Positions 1-11,742 of a stretch of DNA of 64,000 nucleotides are shown in pieces. The translations under genes were made by a program, and so were the position numbers. Source of the DNA: Grifola frondosa (Eukaryota; Basidiomycota; Agaricomycetes; Polyporales; Grifolaceae); assembly GCA_001683735.1 (NCBI GenBank), contig LUGG01000027.1:186001-250000 (forward strand), given 5' to 3'. The notes beneath the pieces were generated by a model that made no database searches, was not told where the DNA came from, and worked only from the letters and a program-made list of their open reading frames with translations. Within the stretch, counting starts at the first letter, position 1. Every line of letters begins with the position of its first letter.

Positions 1-1256
1 ACCCACAACGCTCATTTTGGCAAGCGTCTTCGCGGAGATGAGCGGCTTGAACAGCCAGAAGATCCACGTGAGCAACATTGGTACGTTGATGAAAAACTTC
101 CGCGACTATGGGTGCGCGCATCAGCGTTGCTATGGATTAACGAGAGGTGAGAGCGTACGAGCAGTTCGGGGTAGTGGTTCTGGAAAATGCTCGACGCCTC
201 CTGCGCGGCGGCCTTCTGGTTAGCATCGCGTTGCGTTAGGCTGACGCCTTCGTAGTCTGGCAACACGACGAAATCCCGGTCAATGACGTTTGCAAGACGG
301 GGTGTGTGGAACATGGCGCACCATGAATCTGCACCATCTGGTCCACGTTCTGGAAATCGAGCAACTCGATGCTCTTCTCCATGAACTGTATTCTCCAGCT
401 AGAAATCGACGAGGAATGTTCGCTCAAAGGAATAGTGGCAGCATATTCGAAACTACGCACCGCAGGAACAACTTCACATCGCCGAAGACCGCTTTCATAT
501 CCTTATTCGCACCGTACAGATTATACCTATAGAGAGTCAGCCTCGCTTTCATAACGCATAAGAAACGAAATGTACGCGACCGGCCGCCCCTCATGGTCTT
601 TCCCACAAATGCGTCCTAGCTTGCCGAACACCTCTTCCGAGAACTGCTCCTTCATGATCTCGTCGATCTTCCATTCGTCCCGCCACCGCAGAGTCGCGAC
701 AAGCATCTCGTGTGCCTCCTTCACACTCAGATTCCTATAACGTTGTCAGCCCAGCACTTGCTGAGACTCGAGAAGCGCATACGCACCGCGCGCGGAGGAA
801 CTTCATGAGAATGACGCTCGCACGGGCATCATTGCGCCCCGCAGGATCGATCTGCACACCCCACAACGTAATAGGGCCCGCCTTCCTATCTGGCTGGTCG
901 ATATATGCTTCGGAGAAGATGTCCGGAAGCTGGGTCTGGAAGCGGGGAGAACCACATTTGTGAGAAAGACTCGTCGAGTGAAAATACAGAGGAACGCACG
1001 CGTAGCTCCTTCAGTGCCTTCCACTCGTCTTTCGTGAATTGTTCGGTGAGGAAGTTCTGCGGCTCCTCTTCTTCGACTTGTGTGGTGGAGACGGGTTCTG
1101 GGTAGATACGGTGCGCGATTGAGTCTGAAGCTGAAGCATCCCCCAATGTGATCGAATCAGCTCACGCTCGGTGATGGTCGCGTCCTTTGCGGTAGCGACG
1201 GCGTCGCCTGACCCAACTTCGATGGCGGACGCAATCAGTACTGTGGGTTGCGACAT
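1..1256 (-). CDS. SFH5: SFH5-like CRAL-TRIO phosphatidylinositol transfer protein, 3' part off the window
   Basis: Sec14-superfamily lipid transfer protein; yeast Sfh5 moves phosphatidylinositol (and binds haem) at ER-plasma membrane contacts and the cytosol. Seen on the minus strand: start MSQPTVLIASAIEVG at 1256, then the CRAL-TRIO-N segment (TLWGVQIDPAGRNDARASVI, LMKFLRAR), then MLVATLRWRDEWKIDEIM, FGKLGRICGKDHEGRPV, YNLYGANKD, and at the window edge FINVP..LLTWIFWLFKPLIS and KTLAKM, which are typical of SFH5. Several short introns split the ORFs. Joining the N-terminal frame (to ELIRSHWG) to the next (DASASDSIAHR) needs one more G in the C5 run at 1140-1144, so the start exon carries an apparent -1 frameshift. 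The protein runs off the left edge. It is head-to-head with the F-box gene at 1567. The family call is firm; exact exon ends are not. Confidence 0.85.
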
Positions 1257-1566
1257 GGCAGTGGGAATGATAGATGTGCGTTACGCACGAGTCGGAATTT
1301 ATACATAAAAGTTGTGATGTTTGGGACTTATCAAATCAGATAAGATAAGATGCACCTAAGATAAGATTAAATATTCCGAAACTTTCGGTCAGTTCCAAAA
1401 CGGCTAAGTACTCGTGCCCCATTCTCATCTCTCCATTTCAGTTGCTTGGTTTATCAGAAATCTTCGGGAATATTCATTGCTGTTGTTATGTGCCACTAGA
1501 TCTAATTCACCGTAAGCAGGAAAAGTGCTGCATGCAACTGATCACGAAATGACGGTGCTATAGGTC

Positions 1567-3009
1567 ATGTCCACAGTCTCACAGACTAGTTCGAGTGCAC
1601 GCAGCTCTGCAGTATATCCTATGGCATTGGTCTCCAGAGTTCCAAATGAAGTACTCCACGATATCTTCCTCACGCTTATCGCGTCCGACCCCAAGGTTTG
1701 GGGAAGAAATCTAGAAAGACGCAGGTCCTGGCTCGCCGTTACCCACGTTTGCTGCTACTGGCGCGCCCTCGCCCTCGCATCTCCCCAACTCTGGTCATGC
1801 ATCCGTCTTGAGCGTGACTCCAGCGCTGCTATGCTGCGTGCATTCATCGCGCGATCCGCACAGACCCCGCTCTCCGTCGTGCTCGACCTGGGCGAACATA
1901 CGGACCTGCCGCAAGGCTCGCAGCTTGCGGCGCTGCTGGTGGAGCACAGCAGCCGCTTCGTCGAGTTTGTGCTCGTCGCGGGGACGGGACAACACATCCA
2001 ACGGGTGCTAACGAACTTCACCCATCCCGCACCTCAGCTGCGCTCGATGACGCTGGGTCGATGTACTCAAGACCACGTCTTCGACGCCTTCGGTGGTCAG
2101 ATGCAGACGATGCGTCGCCTCGATCTCACTCTTCTCGATAATGCGTCATTAGTGCCTGCTTTGCTGCAGGCCCTCGCGAGTCTCGAGTCGCTCGAGGTTC
2201 TGTCGCTAGCAATCCGCAACAACGTTGATCGCGACTTCCCAGACGAGACAAGTGTCGCGGATCCCCTCATCATCCGGCTCGAGAAGCTAAGGGAGGTTCA
2301 TCTATTATGCGACGAACATCACACAAAGCTCGCCATGATATTGGCGCACATGTCCCTCCCCGCTACCACCACGCTCGACTTCCAGTTCAGTCGGCTGCAC
2401 TACGCGAGCCTGCCTGCATTTAGCGACCTCGATCTGATCATAAAGCAGCTCATCGTCAATAAGCATGACGCGATCCTATCGCTGGACCGGGGCGTCGACG
2501 ATACGACGTCCACGGTTGTGCGGTCCGGCGACGGAAAGGTACAACTGGGCTGGCAAGGAGGGCACAGTGGTCTTTTGATGGGCTCGGACGACTGCAAGGT
2601 CGCGTTCTGCATGTTCCCGTTTCCCACACTGCAACACCTCACCATCGTCTCTGACAATTTCTGGCACTCGGTGCGGAACCAGAAAGAGCTCACGCAGCTG
2701 CTGATTGCGGTCCCGACAGTGACCTCGCTGAGCGTTCGCGGGCCGCCTGGGCTGCAGCGGACGGTGAGCCGTGTGCTTGGGCAGCAGGCGCTGCTCATCT
2801 TGCCGAACTTGTCGTCACTTGCTATCGTGGATGCGGACACCACTCCGCGGGCGATGAGGCGGCTGCCGATGTACCTCGATATCCGTGCAGAATTTGATGC
2901 GGGATTGTCTTTGTTGGAGTTGGTGATAGGCCCTGGTGCTGAGGTTCCCGGTGCTGTTCTTGCTGATTTGGAGGACGTTGTGGACACAGTGGTGGTCAAG
3001 AAGGAATAG
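1567..3009 (+). CDS. F-box protein, single exon, 480 aa
   Basis: Uninterrupted 480-codon ORF. Residues ~23-70 (RVPNEVLHDIFLTLI ... SWLAVTHVCCYWRALALASP, LWSCIRL) are the standard F-box of expanded agaricomycete families: a hydrophobic LPxEVL-like helix, then W...VCxxWRxxAL..P.LW. The rest has irregular leucine-rich segments (LRSMTLG, LEVLSLAIRN, LSSLAIVD) without a recognisable repeat consensus. By family it would link substrates to Skp1-Cullin1 ubiquitin ligase; the target cannot be inferred. The first ATG is followed by a second Met at codon 19, so the start could be 18 codons later. No frameshift or intron is needed. It shares a ~310 bp upstream region with the SFH5-like gene. Confidence 0.85.
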   Translation: MSTVSQTSSSARSSAVYPMALVSRVPNEVLHDIFLTLIASDPKVWGRNLERRRSWLAVTHVCCYWRALALASPQLWSCIRLERDSSAAMLRAFIARSAQTPLSVVLDLGEHTDLPQGSQLAALLVEHSSRFVEFVLVAGTGQHIQRVLTNFTHPAPQLRSMTLGRCTQDHVFDAFGGQMQTMRRLDLTLLDNASLVPALLQALASLESLEVLSLAIRNNVDRDFPDETSVADPLIIRLEKLREVHLLCDEHHTKLAMILAHMSLPATTTLDFQFSRLHYASLPAFSDLDLIIKQLIVNKHDAILSLDRGVDDTTSTVVRSGDGKVQLGWQGGHSGLLMGSDDCKVAFCMFPFPTLQHLTIVSDNFWHSVRNQKELTQLLIAVPTVTSLSVRGPPGLQRTVSRVLGQQALLILPNLSSLAIVDADTTPRAMRRLPMYLDIRAEFDAGLSLLELVIGPGAEVPGAVLADLEDVVDTVVVKKE

Positions 3010-3518
3010 AAAGTTTGATGCTTTGTTCTGTTGGTGCTTTCGGGGCTTGCATGTGCAATGTCTTGCGTTTGTTGTTTTGATCTTGCTTCTTCGAACCTCG
3101 TTAGGCTACGCATACAGTATCCATAACATGAACACTCCAAGAGCATGTTGCAAAGCGCCATTCACGAACACTAATCATCGAAACAAAAATGCTTGGCGAC
3201 TACAGCACCATGCAATCAATTTGAAAGTGGCAAAATCATGACAGTAACGAGTTCATAAACCGTCGTCCTTTTACCGTTAACAATTTGGATAGTTATTAAT
3301 TCTAACAGACAAACTTATGTACATATGCGCCTCCAAGCAGTCTTGCAGATCTCTGCGCCACGTGGCTGTGCTTATTTACTTCCGTGGCACTGCGATCAAA
3401 GTTGCCACAGGTTGCCACCGAATTTGACGTAAATTGAGCCTTTGTTCAATTTCGAACGCCCCCTTTTTGAGTTTTCCACCACTTCCACCACCACCAATCT
3501 GTCAAGGCCCCACACAAG
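3010..3518. other. Intergenic region between the F-box and RMT2 genes
   Basis: About 500 bp holding the F-box 3' flank and the RMT2 promoter. I see no conserved ORF, RNA gene or repeat. The stretch before 3500 carries CCACCACC-like tracts. Confidence 0.5.
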
Positions 3519-5167
3519 ATGATGTTCTTAGAAGAGTATGCATCTCTATTTACTACAATGACACCTGAGCTAGGCTAATCCTCCCGTTTCTACTATTCAA
3601 AGAGACGAAGACGGGAATCTCGTACAACCCGCTGCTAGTAGACTTATAGCTGCAGCGCTAGGGCCTATAGCGGAGCTGGAACGGCTTGTATGCAATGATA
3701 AAATACCTTTGACCGCTCGAGACCCTATGGAAGGTCTTACTCCTCTCCATGTTGCCGTTGAGCGTCGGTCTGAGAAACACGTCCGATGGTACATGGACCA
3801 CGACGCCCCATGGGAAATGCAAGACAACGGCTCCCTCACACCTGGAGAACTTGCCCTTGCCTTGGGGCTCCGGAGGATTTTCAACATCATATTTGAAGGA
3901 GCCGTCAGAAATGGTGTGCATATATAGTTCCTCGTTGCTTTGTCCTGCTCCAGTGTGCTTTTCCAAACAGAATATCGGTTTTGGAATCTGCCGTTGACCG
4001 AAATGCCGTGGCCGGATGAGAACCCATATCGCAGAGCGAGCATGCGTCAGCAACCCTTCTCCATCAGAAACGGAGATTATTTAAACGCACCAGTAACCTA
4101 TCGCAACCCTCGTCCTGAGATACCCGGCGACTTTGCAATGATCGATGACCAAGGGAATGGCGTTATGATGGAATGGGAACGTCCGCTGAGTGAGTCGTCA
4201 TGAAATTATCATTTTGAGCTAACCATAATTGCTTCGTTAGTGAAAGAATCAGCCCGCTTGCTCTGCGAAGGGATGGGTGAAGGAAAGTCCATTCTTAATA
4301 TAGGATTTGGACTTGGAATCGTATGTCAAATTTTCTCATTATGCTGCTTGCCGGCATTTGGCTCATTAAAAGCAACCAGATCGATTCTTACTTTCAAACG
4401 TATTCACCGGCGAACCACACCATCATCGAAGCGCATCCGCAGTGTTTGAAATATATGCGCAAAAATGGTTGGTATGACAAGCCCAATGTCCGCATCCTTG
4501 AAGGTCGCTGGCAAGACTTCATTGGCCCGATGTTTTCGCCTAAGAAAGTGAAGCGTATACCTGATCAACCAGGAGGTGGTGGCAAGGGACTTGGACGATT
4601 CGACATCATATATTTCGACACATATCAAGAGGGATACCTCGGCCATGTCCACTTCTTGCGAGTCGCGGCGCGTCTGATGTCTGGTCCTTCGGCGCGGTTA
4701 TCGTTTTTCCATGGACACCTTTGCAAATGGAAGTTGGGGAAGGAGGTGGGTCATTGTTTCGCGCTTCAGTTTATCATGGGATTAACAACAACAAGATCTA
4801 TGCGGAAGTTGCTAGGTGGCACGCACTTGACGTCGGTATCAACTCAGAGTATCACGGTGAGTTATTCATCTTCCAACAAAAGCATCATTCCTGCTAATGG
4901 TATCATTAGACTTTTCCATCGATCCAGACAAAGAATGGACCTCATTCAACCCCAATAAGCCAAGCAGAGAGGTGATATCGCACGCATTTTGCATTTGCAC
5001 GACTCATGTCTTTTCCACAGCAATTGGACCACCCCTGGAAGATTCCAATTTGTGCCCTGGCCCCAACCGTGCAGCGGAGTGTCCGTCGCGCCAGTGGTTG
5101 GGCGGCACCTATTAACGAAGTGCCATATGAAGTTCTTGATATCCGGAAGGTGTGGGACAGTATTTGA
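3519..5167 (+). CDS. RMT2: RMT2-like protein arginine (delta) N-methyltransferase
   Basis: Ankyrin plus class-I SAM methyltransferase. In yeast Rmt2 methylates the delta-nitrogen of arginine in ribosomal protein Rpl12. The N-terminal half has ankyrin-like text (EGLTPLHVAVERRSEKHV, WYMDHDAPWE). The methyltransferase follows with ESARLLCEGMGEGKSILNIG and GFGLGI (SAM-binding motif I), TIIEAHPQCLKYMRKNGWY, RILEGRWQDF, and FDIIYFDTYQEGY (the acidic motif II region). It ends VPYEVLDIRKVWDSI, stop 5165-5167. The start at 3519 (MMFLEE) is chosen because a 67-bp GTATGC...AG intron (3536-3602) joins it in phase to DEDGNLVQPAAS; an upstream exon remains possible. Between about 4700 and 4790 the frame changes from SARLSFFHG to VYHGINNNKIYAEVARWH without a convincing intron, so a frameshift or unusual junction is there. 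Confidence 0.8.
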
Positions 5168-5549
5168 CGGGGGCAATATGAATCGGTACTGTGATGGAGT
5201 TAGCTGCACCTGATTTCTTGTGACTCCTGCTCGTGTCGTCGTAACCTTGTCCGAAAACTGGTTGAAATGACATCAAATTTAGGCCGCTTCGGCGCACTCA
5301 GCGTTCTCGGAAGATACATTCTTGCACTCCGATTCTTACATAGCATTTTTTATAAACCAAATCTTCTAAGTTCGAGCTTAACGCGACGCGCCTCAAACGT
5401 AAGACACGTACACGTGACCTTGTTACTTGTGTGACGACCATTTACCTACGTCACGATGTGACGAAATTTCTATGGGCGCCAATTAGTTTGCTGAATCCCT
5501 GGCAGTCGACTAAGGACTTGGTGTCGACTCTGTTTCCTACAGTCACATT
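5168..5549. promoter_or_regulatory. Intergenic region, presumed DBP9 promoter
   Basis: 382 bp between the RMT2 stop and the DBP9 start. Nothing beyond pyrimidine-rich and CACGTG-like sequence (CACGTGACC near 5410) is evident. No ORF is supported. Confidence 0.3.
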
Positions 5550-8186
5550 ATGCCTGATGCACGCCTCGTTGACTCGAAAGCTACGTTTGTTTTGTTCAAT
5601 CACATCCTAGATGTCCGTCTCCTCCGAGCTCTCGCGGACCTTGGCTTCGCACGACCAACACTTGTTCAAACTAAAGCTATTCCTCTGGCGCTCGAGAACC
5701 GCGACATATTGGCTAGGGCACGTACGGGAAGCGGAAAGACTGCTGCATATTGTGTTCCTGTTGTGCAAAAAATTCTCAATGCGAAAGCGGTGAGTGCGCA
5801 CTGCTGTTTATATTTTGCGGAGAGGACCGAGATTCGTGCTCTTGGTATGTGGACGGTACGAAGCTTGGCCTCTGTTGTCATGCTGTGGTCTCTTTCGAGT
5901 ATCACATTCCGCGTCGCCCAGTGCAATTTTCAAAACGTCTACGAATCATGTAGATTGGGAGTGTCATTGGTGTCCGTGTGACGAATCAAGCATTATGTCG
6001 ACGTGAGGCTTTGTCGGTTTGTTTTACTATGGGCGGCCAATGGACCCCCTCATCAATGATATTGCAAGATCCAAACAGATTTAGCCAAGGTTATTCTCGC
6101 TTCTAGATGTCAGGCATTGACGTTATTTGCTGTTTAGAGCCTGGCTGCGGAAGATCCTGCAAGACGAGCTACCCGTGCTTTAATCCTCGTTCCCACAAAG
6201 GAGTTATCAGAACAGGTTCATACACACTTGAAGGGCTTACTAGCATACTGTGACGATGAGGTTGCTGTCGCAAACCTCTCATCCGGAACCACCACTCATT
6301 TGCAAAGGTGAGTTATATTACGAAGCGCGATATTGATTCTAAAATCATATTCTTTCGTCAGGACACTGTTATCAGACAATCCTGATATCGTCATCTCCAC
6401 CCCTTCCCGTGCTCTCGCACTGTTGCAATCAAAGGTTATAGCTAGTCAGAGAATCAATATTACTGCTCGTGCTCACCAGTCATATATAGACCTTATCTCT
6501 TAGCTCTCTGGATTCTTTTGTCGTCGATGAAGCAGACCTCATTTTGTCGTACGGCCACGACGAGGACGTCCGCCAGATTTTTAGCGGAGGATTTTTGCCG
6601 AAGGTCTTCCAGTCATTCCTCATGAGTGCAACAATGACTGAGGACGTGGAAGCTTTGAAAGGTCTCGCTCTTCGAAATCCAGTATGTTTATTCAAATCCC
6701 TACGTTTACTCTCTCTCACACTGGACATAGGTTATCCTCAAACTGGAGGAGGATGAGGATGAGGCTGCCAATCTCACACAGTATTCCGTGCAGTATGTCG
6801 TTACTGTCTGGTCATCTGTTCGTCGAAATTTTGACTTGTTCATTTATCATATTAGGTGCTCCGAAGTGGACAAGTTCCTGCTGACATATGTCATACTCAA
6901 GCTAAAGCTCATCAAGGGCAAATGTATCCTTTTCGTGAATGACGTAGATCGATGCTATCGCCTCAAACTATTCCTCGAGCAGTTTTCTATAAAGAGCTGT
7001 GTGCTCAACTCGGAACTCCCGCTTAACTCCAGGTACGGAATTCCATTCAGAGCAAAGTGTCGATTATTAACACGCAATAGATATCATGCCGTGCAGGAAT
7101 TTAACAAGGGTGTATACGACTATATGATTGCCTCCGACGAGAGTACCGGTCGAGCCGAGCAAGATTCTGATGATGAACAAGACGAGGAGCAAGAGGAAGC
7201 CGACGAAGATTGTGCGAATTTTCCTGTCTCACCTCTACCCAATCTAACTCCTTCTCGATGCAGTCACTTCAACACAGCGTGAACCCGCGTCAACAACCGA
7301 CGCAGAAGCTCCCTCTGACACGGTTGTACAAAACACACTGAAGCGTAAAAGCCGCGCGGACTCCCCTGCGCCAGAGGCGTCCTCGTCGAAATCGAAACAA
7401 AACAAGCGCAAACGTCGCAAAGGTGGTACTGATGCAGAGTACGGCGTATCACGAGGTGTGGACTTCATCGACGTTTCCTGTGTAATCAACTTCGACCTCC
7501 CGTCGTCGTCGCGCTCTTATACGCATCGTGTGGGACGTACTGCGCGGGCTGGTCATACGGGCATGGCGCTCTCCTTCATAGTCCCGCGCGAGCAGTGGGG
7601 GCGCAACAAGGTAGTTGGTTGTGTTGAGAGTGCGAAGGAGGACGAGACAGTGTTCGCGCGAATAGAGCGCGAGCAGGCTGCGAGGGGGAGCCAGATCAAG
7701 GAATACAACTTTGACATGAAGCAGGTGGAGGCGTTCCGGTACCGCATGGAGGATGCTCTCCGCGCTGTGACGAGAAGCGCGATCAAGGAGGCGAGGATTA
7801 AGGAGCTCAAAAACGAGATCCTGAACTCAGATAAGCTGAAGGTCGGTTGTTTGTTCCCGGATCATCTTTGCTTGGTTGCTCAACATTGTGAATAGGCGCA
7901 CTTCGAAGACAACCCGTATGATCTCGAGTACTTGCGGCACGATAAGCCCCTGCATCCCACAAGGGTACAGTCGCACATGAAGCATGTGCCCAAATATCTG
8001 CTGCCTCGCATCGCACCTGTCCCAGGCGCCGATGTCGAGGTAGAGACTCCGAGCAAAGCAGCGGAAGTCGGCTTCGTACCCTTCAACAAAAATAGTAGTC
8101 GCGGTCGCGGCCGTGGTCGTGGCCGTGGTCGTGGCGGGAGAGGTGGTGGGGAGGTAGGGGTGGGAGGAAAAAATCTGATCCGCTGA
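5550..8186 (+). CDS. DBP9: DEAD-box RNA helicase DBP9 (DDX56 family)
   Basis: ATP-dependent RNA helicase of the nucleolus, needed for 60S ribosomal subunit assembly in yeast. Motifs in order: Q motif region ([16 protein letters not shown]), motif I ARTGSGKT, motif Ia ILVPTKEL, Ib ISTPSRAL, motif II VVDEAD, motif III SAT, then the C-terminal RecA fold with [29 protein letters not shown], the DBP9-type acidic/basic insertion ([29 protein letters not shown]), [16 protein letters not shown] and [10 protein letters not shown]. It ends in an RG/RGG tail ([17 protein letters not shown]), also typical of DBP9. Several short introns are present. Intron 1 (5790-6137, 348 bp) is far longer than its neighbours. 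The reading frame is intact once spliced. The gene is convergent with the kinase gene at 8388. Confidence 0.92.
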
Positions 8187-8387
8187 AAAAGTTCAGTTGA
8201 TAGAGGTTGTTCTGATCATATTAGATCTGCATTATACCTTTGGCGCACGATGAGGCCATGATGGCTGAATACATTCGTCTGAGATCAATGTCCGGAATAC
8301 ATTGTGAACGCTATGTTGTCTACTATGATATAGATAGTGGTTACAAGTGCGACCGTAAACTTAAATAAGTTACTCAACTTGCACCGA

Positions 8388-11340
8388 TCATCTTCGTGAA
8401 ACTTCGCGCAATCGGCCTTCAATCCTGGCAATGTCACCTAATAGTCGCGCATGTCTCCTCTCAAATTCGTCGAGAGTGTCGTAAAGAGAAAGTTGAGCTG
8501 GAAGTGCGCTTGCTATTGCTAGTGGATGCTGGAGAAGAATCCTCCTGAGTCGTCGCGGAAGGTGACGTGGACCGCTTCGTTCCGTCTGCACTTCGCAACC
8601 TGCCCTGACCAACGCGTAGGAGACACGAGCTAGATGTTGTCGATGATTGACTTCTTCTGGACATAGCGGAATTAGGACGCGGACTTGGGCTCGGACTAGG
8701 TGGTGCATCCGAGTCTGCATCCGAGACACTCAGATCAGCGAACAGTCCCTGGATTAGCCCACTACCACTGTTACTCCGACCCGTGCGCCCGCTCAAAGAC
8801 GACAAGCCCGAGCCGCAAGTGGTGTCGTCGGAGTGCAACACGGACTCGAGTTTGTACGATACGCCGCCGCCGTCACCAACGACGACCACGGACCGGTCGA
8901 ATCGCAGCTCCTTCAGCGACGAGCGTGGCAACGATTGCAAGATGCGTGGCTTCCGCCCGCTCTCGAGCACCTTCTTCCGTGCGCTCATCCCGACGCAGTC
9001 CACGAGCTGTTTCATCGCTTCGCGGTCCGACACCGCACGGCGAGGGCCGGTGCGGCGAACGGTGTTGGTGCGCGAGAGGGTCTGAAAAGGCGTTTGGACA
9101 TTGGGTCGCACCGGCGTGGCGAAAGGATAGCGCTTTGCATTTGGGGTCGTGAACATATTTTCCTTTGGGGGACTAACGTGAATGGCGTTGCCGACACGGA
9201 AAGTCGCCGTATCGGACGAGGCGTACTAAGCACATGATTGTCAATGCTTGCGCTGTGGGGGTGATCAAAAGCGTCCTTGTCTGGACCCCAAGAGAAACCA
9301 ATGAAAGTTGTCGTCGGCTGTTCACGCAAGATGGAGCGGTTTGAAATTTGAGATGGGGTAGTAGGATGAACTGAGGAAGCAAGAGCAGACATAGGGGAGG
9401 ACTGAAAGAACACAGAGAAGGCGAATGGACGAGAATAAGACTCCTCCATAGATGCGGTCTCGGGAGCTGGAACGGACGGTGCCACTGGTGTTGTATATGT
9501 AAATTGAGGGAGGTGTAGACCAGGTGGTTTCTCTCCTATGCGTTCCAATCATTCGTATCAGATAATGATCAAATCAGTGAGTCGTTGCCTACTTTCGCGC
9601 ACGTTTGGCCAGTCGATACCTTCAAAGAAGGGATGGTCCATAATCTCCCGTATGTTTCCCCTGCCTAAGCGCAATTCAGGAGTTGTAAGCAAACTGAAAG
9701 GGGGATCAGTATCAAAGAGAATATATGACATAGTTACACCTTACCGGCGTAATAGATCTTGCAAATGAGACGATACAGCTACAGACTGGTCGAATTTGAG
9801 ACTTCTCTACGTGTCCATGCCATGAGTATCGATGCTGGGGTGATACAAGTGCAAGAATACATACATAATGATCCATAATTTTTAGATACGTGTGCCTTAT
9901 ATCGTTAGAAAAGAAGGGTGCGACGCCATATACCATCTCATACAACATCGCACCCATGCTCCACCAGTCAGTCTCGCGACCGTAGTCCATATGCTTCTTA
10001 TTCTGTGACGAATGCTCCTCATCCTCCATCTCTAAAGCCACCAGGGCCTCCTCATGAGCTTGCAGAATCTCTGGAGAGATATAATCGCATGTGCCACATG
10101 GTACAAAACAATGCTGCTGAGGTACTCGCTGACTACCATCTGGCTCTGGAGGGAGGAGCGGCGCAGCAGATCCGAAATCAATCAAGAGGACGTGTGCATT
10201 TGCCGTAAGCACGAAATTATGTGGCTTGATGTCTCTACATTGCAGGCTTTATCAACAGATAGAGGAGAGTTGACTAGGTGAGGGTACCTACCGATGTACG
10301 AATCCTTGTGAGTGGCACCAGTGTATGGCACTCACAATCTGTGGTATCCACCATGTCAGATCTGTCTCGACGATTTTTCCGTCGTGAGGGCTGGACTCCG
10401 CGACATCCCACAACGTGCCTCCTTCTGCGTAATCCATCAGCAAACTGAGATGCGTGGATGTTTGGAACGCGCAGAGGAGATGCGGTGCCCATACAGCGTT
10501 TGTCCTGCGGGCCCGTAGTAAAATGTCGCGCTCGTACTGTGGAGAGCATTGCTGGAATACAGTGAGATGTAGTGCATGATGAGTGAAAGAGAATGGAACA
10601 AACATCACGAGTTCTGAGAGCAAATCGCTTTTCGACGGACTTCCGCACGTATAAACTTCCATTGAACTTACAAGTAACGACATCGATCTGTGAGAACTGC
10701 TTAGGCGATTATATGGGGACGCTAGACTGTCATGCGATACCCACTACACCGAACTGACCATACTCTAGTGTTCCAACAATATCGACATCTTTGTCAGAAA
10801 ACCGTAAAGAGTCAATCTCTGTGGTCTTCGCTACATCAAGAGTCCATCAATTTACAAAACCAGTCAAGACGGTGCGTACTGACAAGTCTTCCCAATGACG
10901 CTCTGACCATGTAGTATGCGATCCAGTGCAAGGGCCTCAGCATCGTCGTCTCCATCGACGTTGAGGAGAGCGGCCAGGCGAGCTTTCCGTTTGCGCCATA
11001 ACATAGACATTCGAGTTCATGAGGCGGAATCTGCTGCCGGGCAGGGGCCTGCAATGGTCGGTGAGTCAGGCTTGGAGGGTTCGTAGAATGTATGGCTGTT
11101 AGAACAAAGCCTTGGCACGCTTTACGATAGCACAAAAAGAAAAACAGAAAGAAATGGATTTCGAATGGAGTGGTCAAGGAGAAACCAACGTGTGACAGAC
11201 TGAAGATGTGACACCGTTACAGTCAAGTTCATTGATTTGGCACCCTTCCCGCCGGTCGTCTTTCCAGAGAAAAGACATTAATTGCTTGGCTTTTTGAATC
11301 ATCGAAGAGTTTCGTTGTGGGATATTCAAACATGCTGGAT
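8388..11340 (-). CDS. AGC-type (DMPK/citron-like) serine/threonine protein kinase
   Basis: Multi-exon kinase read right to left. Seen: N-terminal QIPPHELECLCYGANGKLA and FCKLMDS; glycine loop GTLEYGQFGVV; VRKSVEKRFALRTRD; YERDILLRA; hinge LLMDYAEGGTLWDV; IVSAIHWCHSQGFVHR joined by an intron to DIKPHNFVL (HRD loop); LLIDFGSAA (DFG); CGTCDYISPEIL; ETDWWSMGAMLYEMVYGVAPF. The activation-segment text is close to ROCK/MRCK/DMPK kinases, so an actin or cell-polarity role is an inference only. The C-terminal extension (below ~9550) is Ser/Pro-rich, and a phase-correct 73-bp intron (8729-8657, branch CTAAT) joins LFADL to EVNHRQHLARV. It ends DTLDEFERRHARL...EVSRR at 8388. The 5' exons are unresolved; the start near 11,340 is approximate. 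Confidence 0.75.
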
Positions 11341-11742
11341 GGTAATGCTAACTTCTAGTCAAGTCGAGTGAAGGTGAGCTCAGGTTCATACCTCAATACT
11401 ATATATTGCCACTGATTGTTGCATGTGAGAGAGCACGGCAGCTATACAACAGTCAGACGGCCGACCTTGACGAGACAAGCTTGAGTGACCCATTTTGTTC
11501 GCATCAACGCGAGGCCAATTTTGCCATTGAGGTCGCTGAACGACCCTGTCTGGTATTCCGTCAACGCAGCGGACAACAGAACTGTACGCCGTACGATCAC
11601 AAAAGGTCTCTTTTCCAGAAATCATGACATAGCTAGTAAGTACATAGACGGAAATGCGTCACAGAACACGGCTTATGAGCTGAAAGAATTCGACTCAGAC
11701 TGAAGATCTGCATAGAAAGCTGCAATGTTGCGCGCCGCCCGA

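Noticed and set aside
8640..8740. Frameshift in the kinase C-terminal tail
   Set aside because: A 73-bp intron (8729-8657) with a CTAAT branch point restores the frame exactly.
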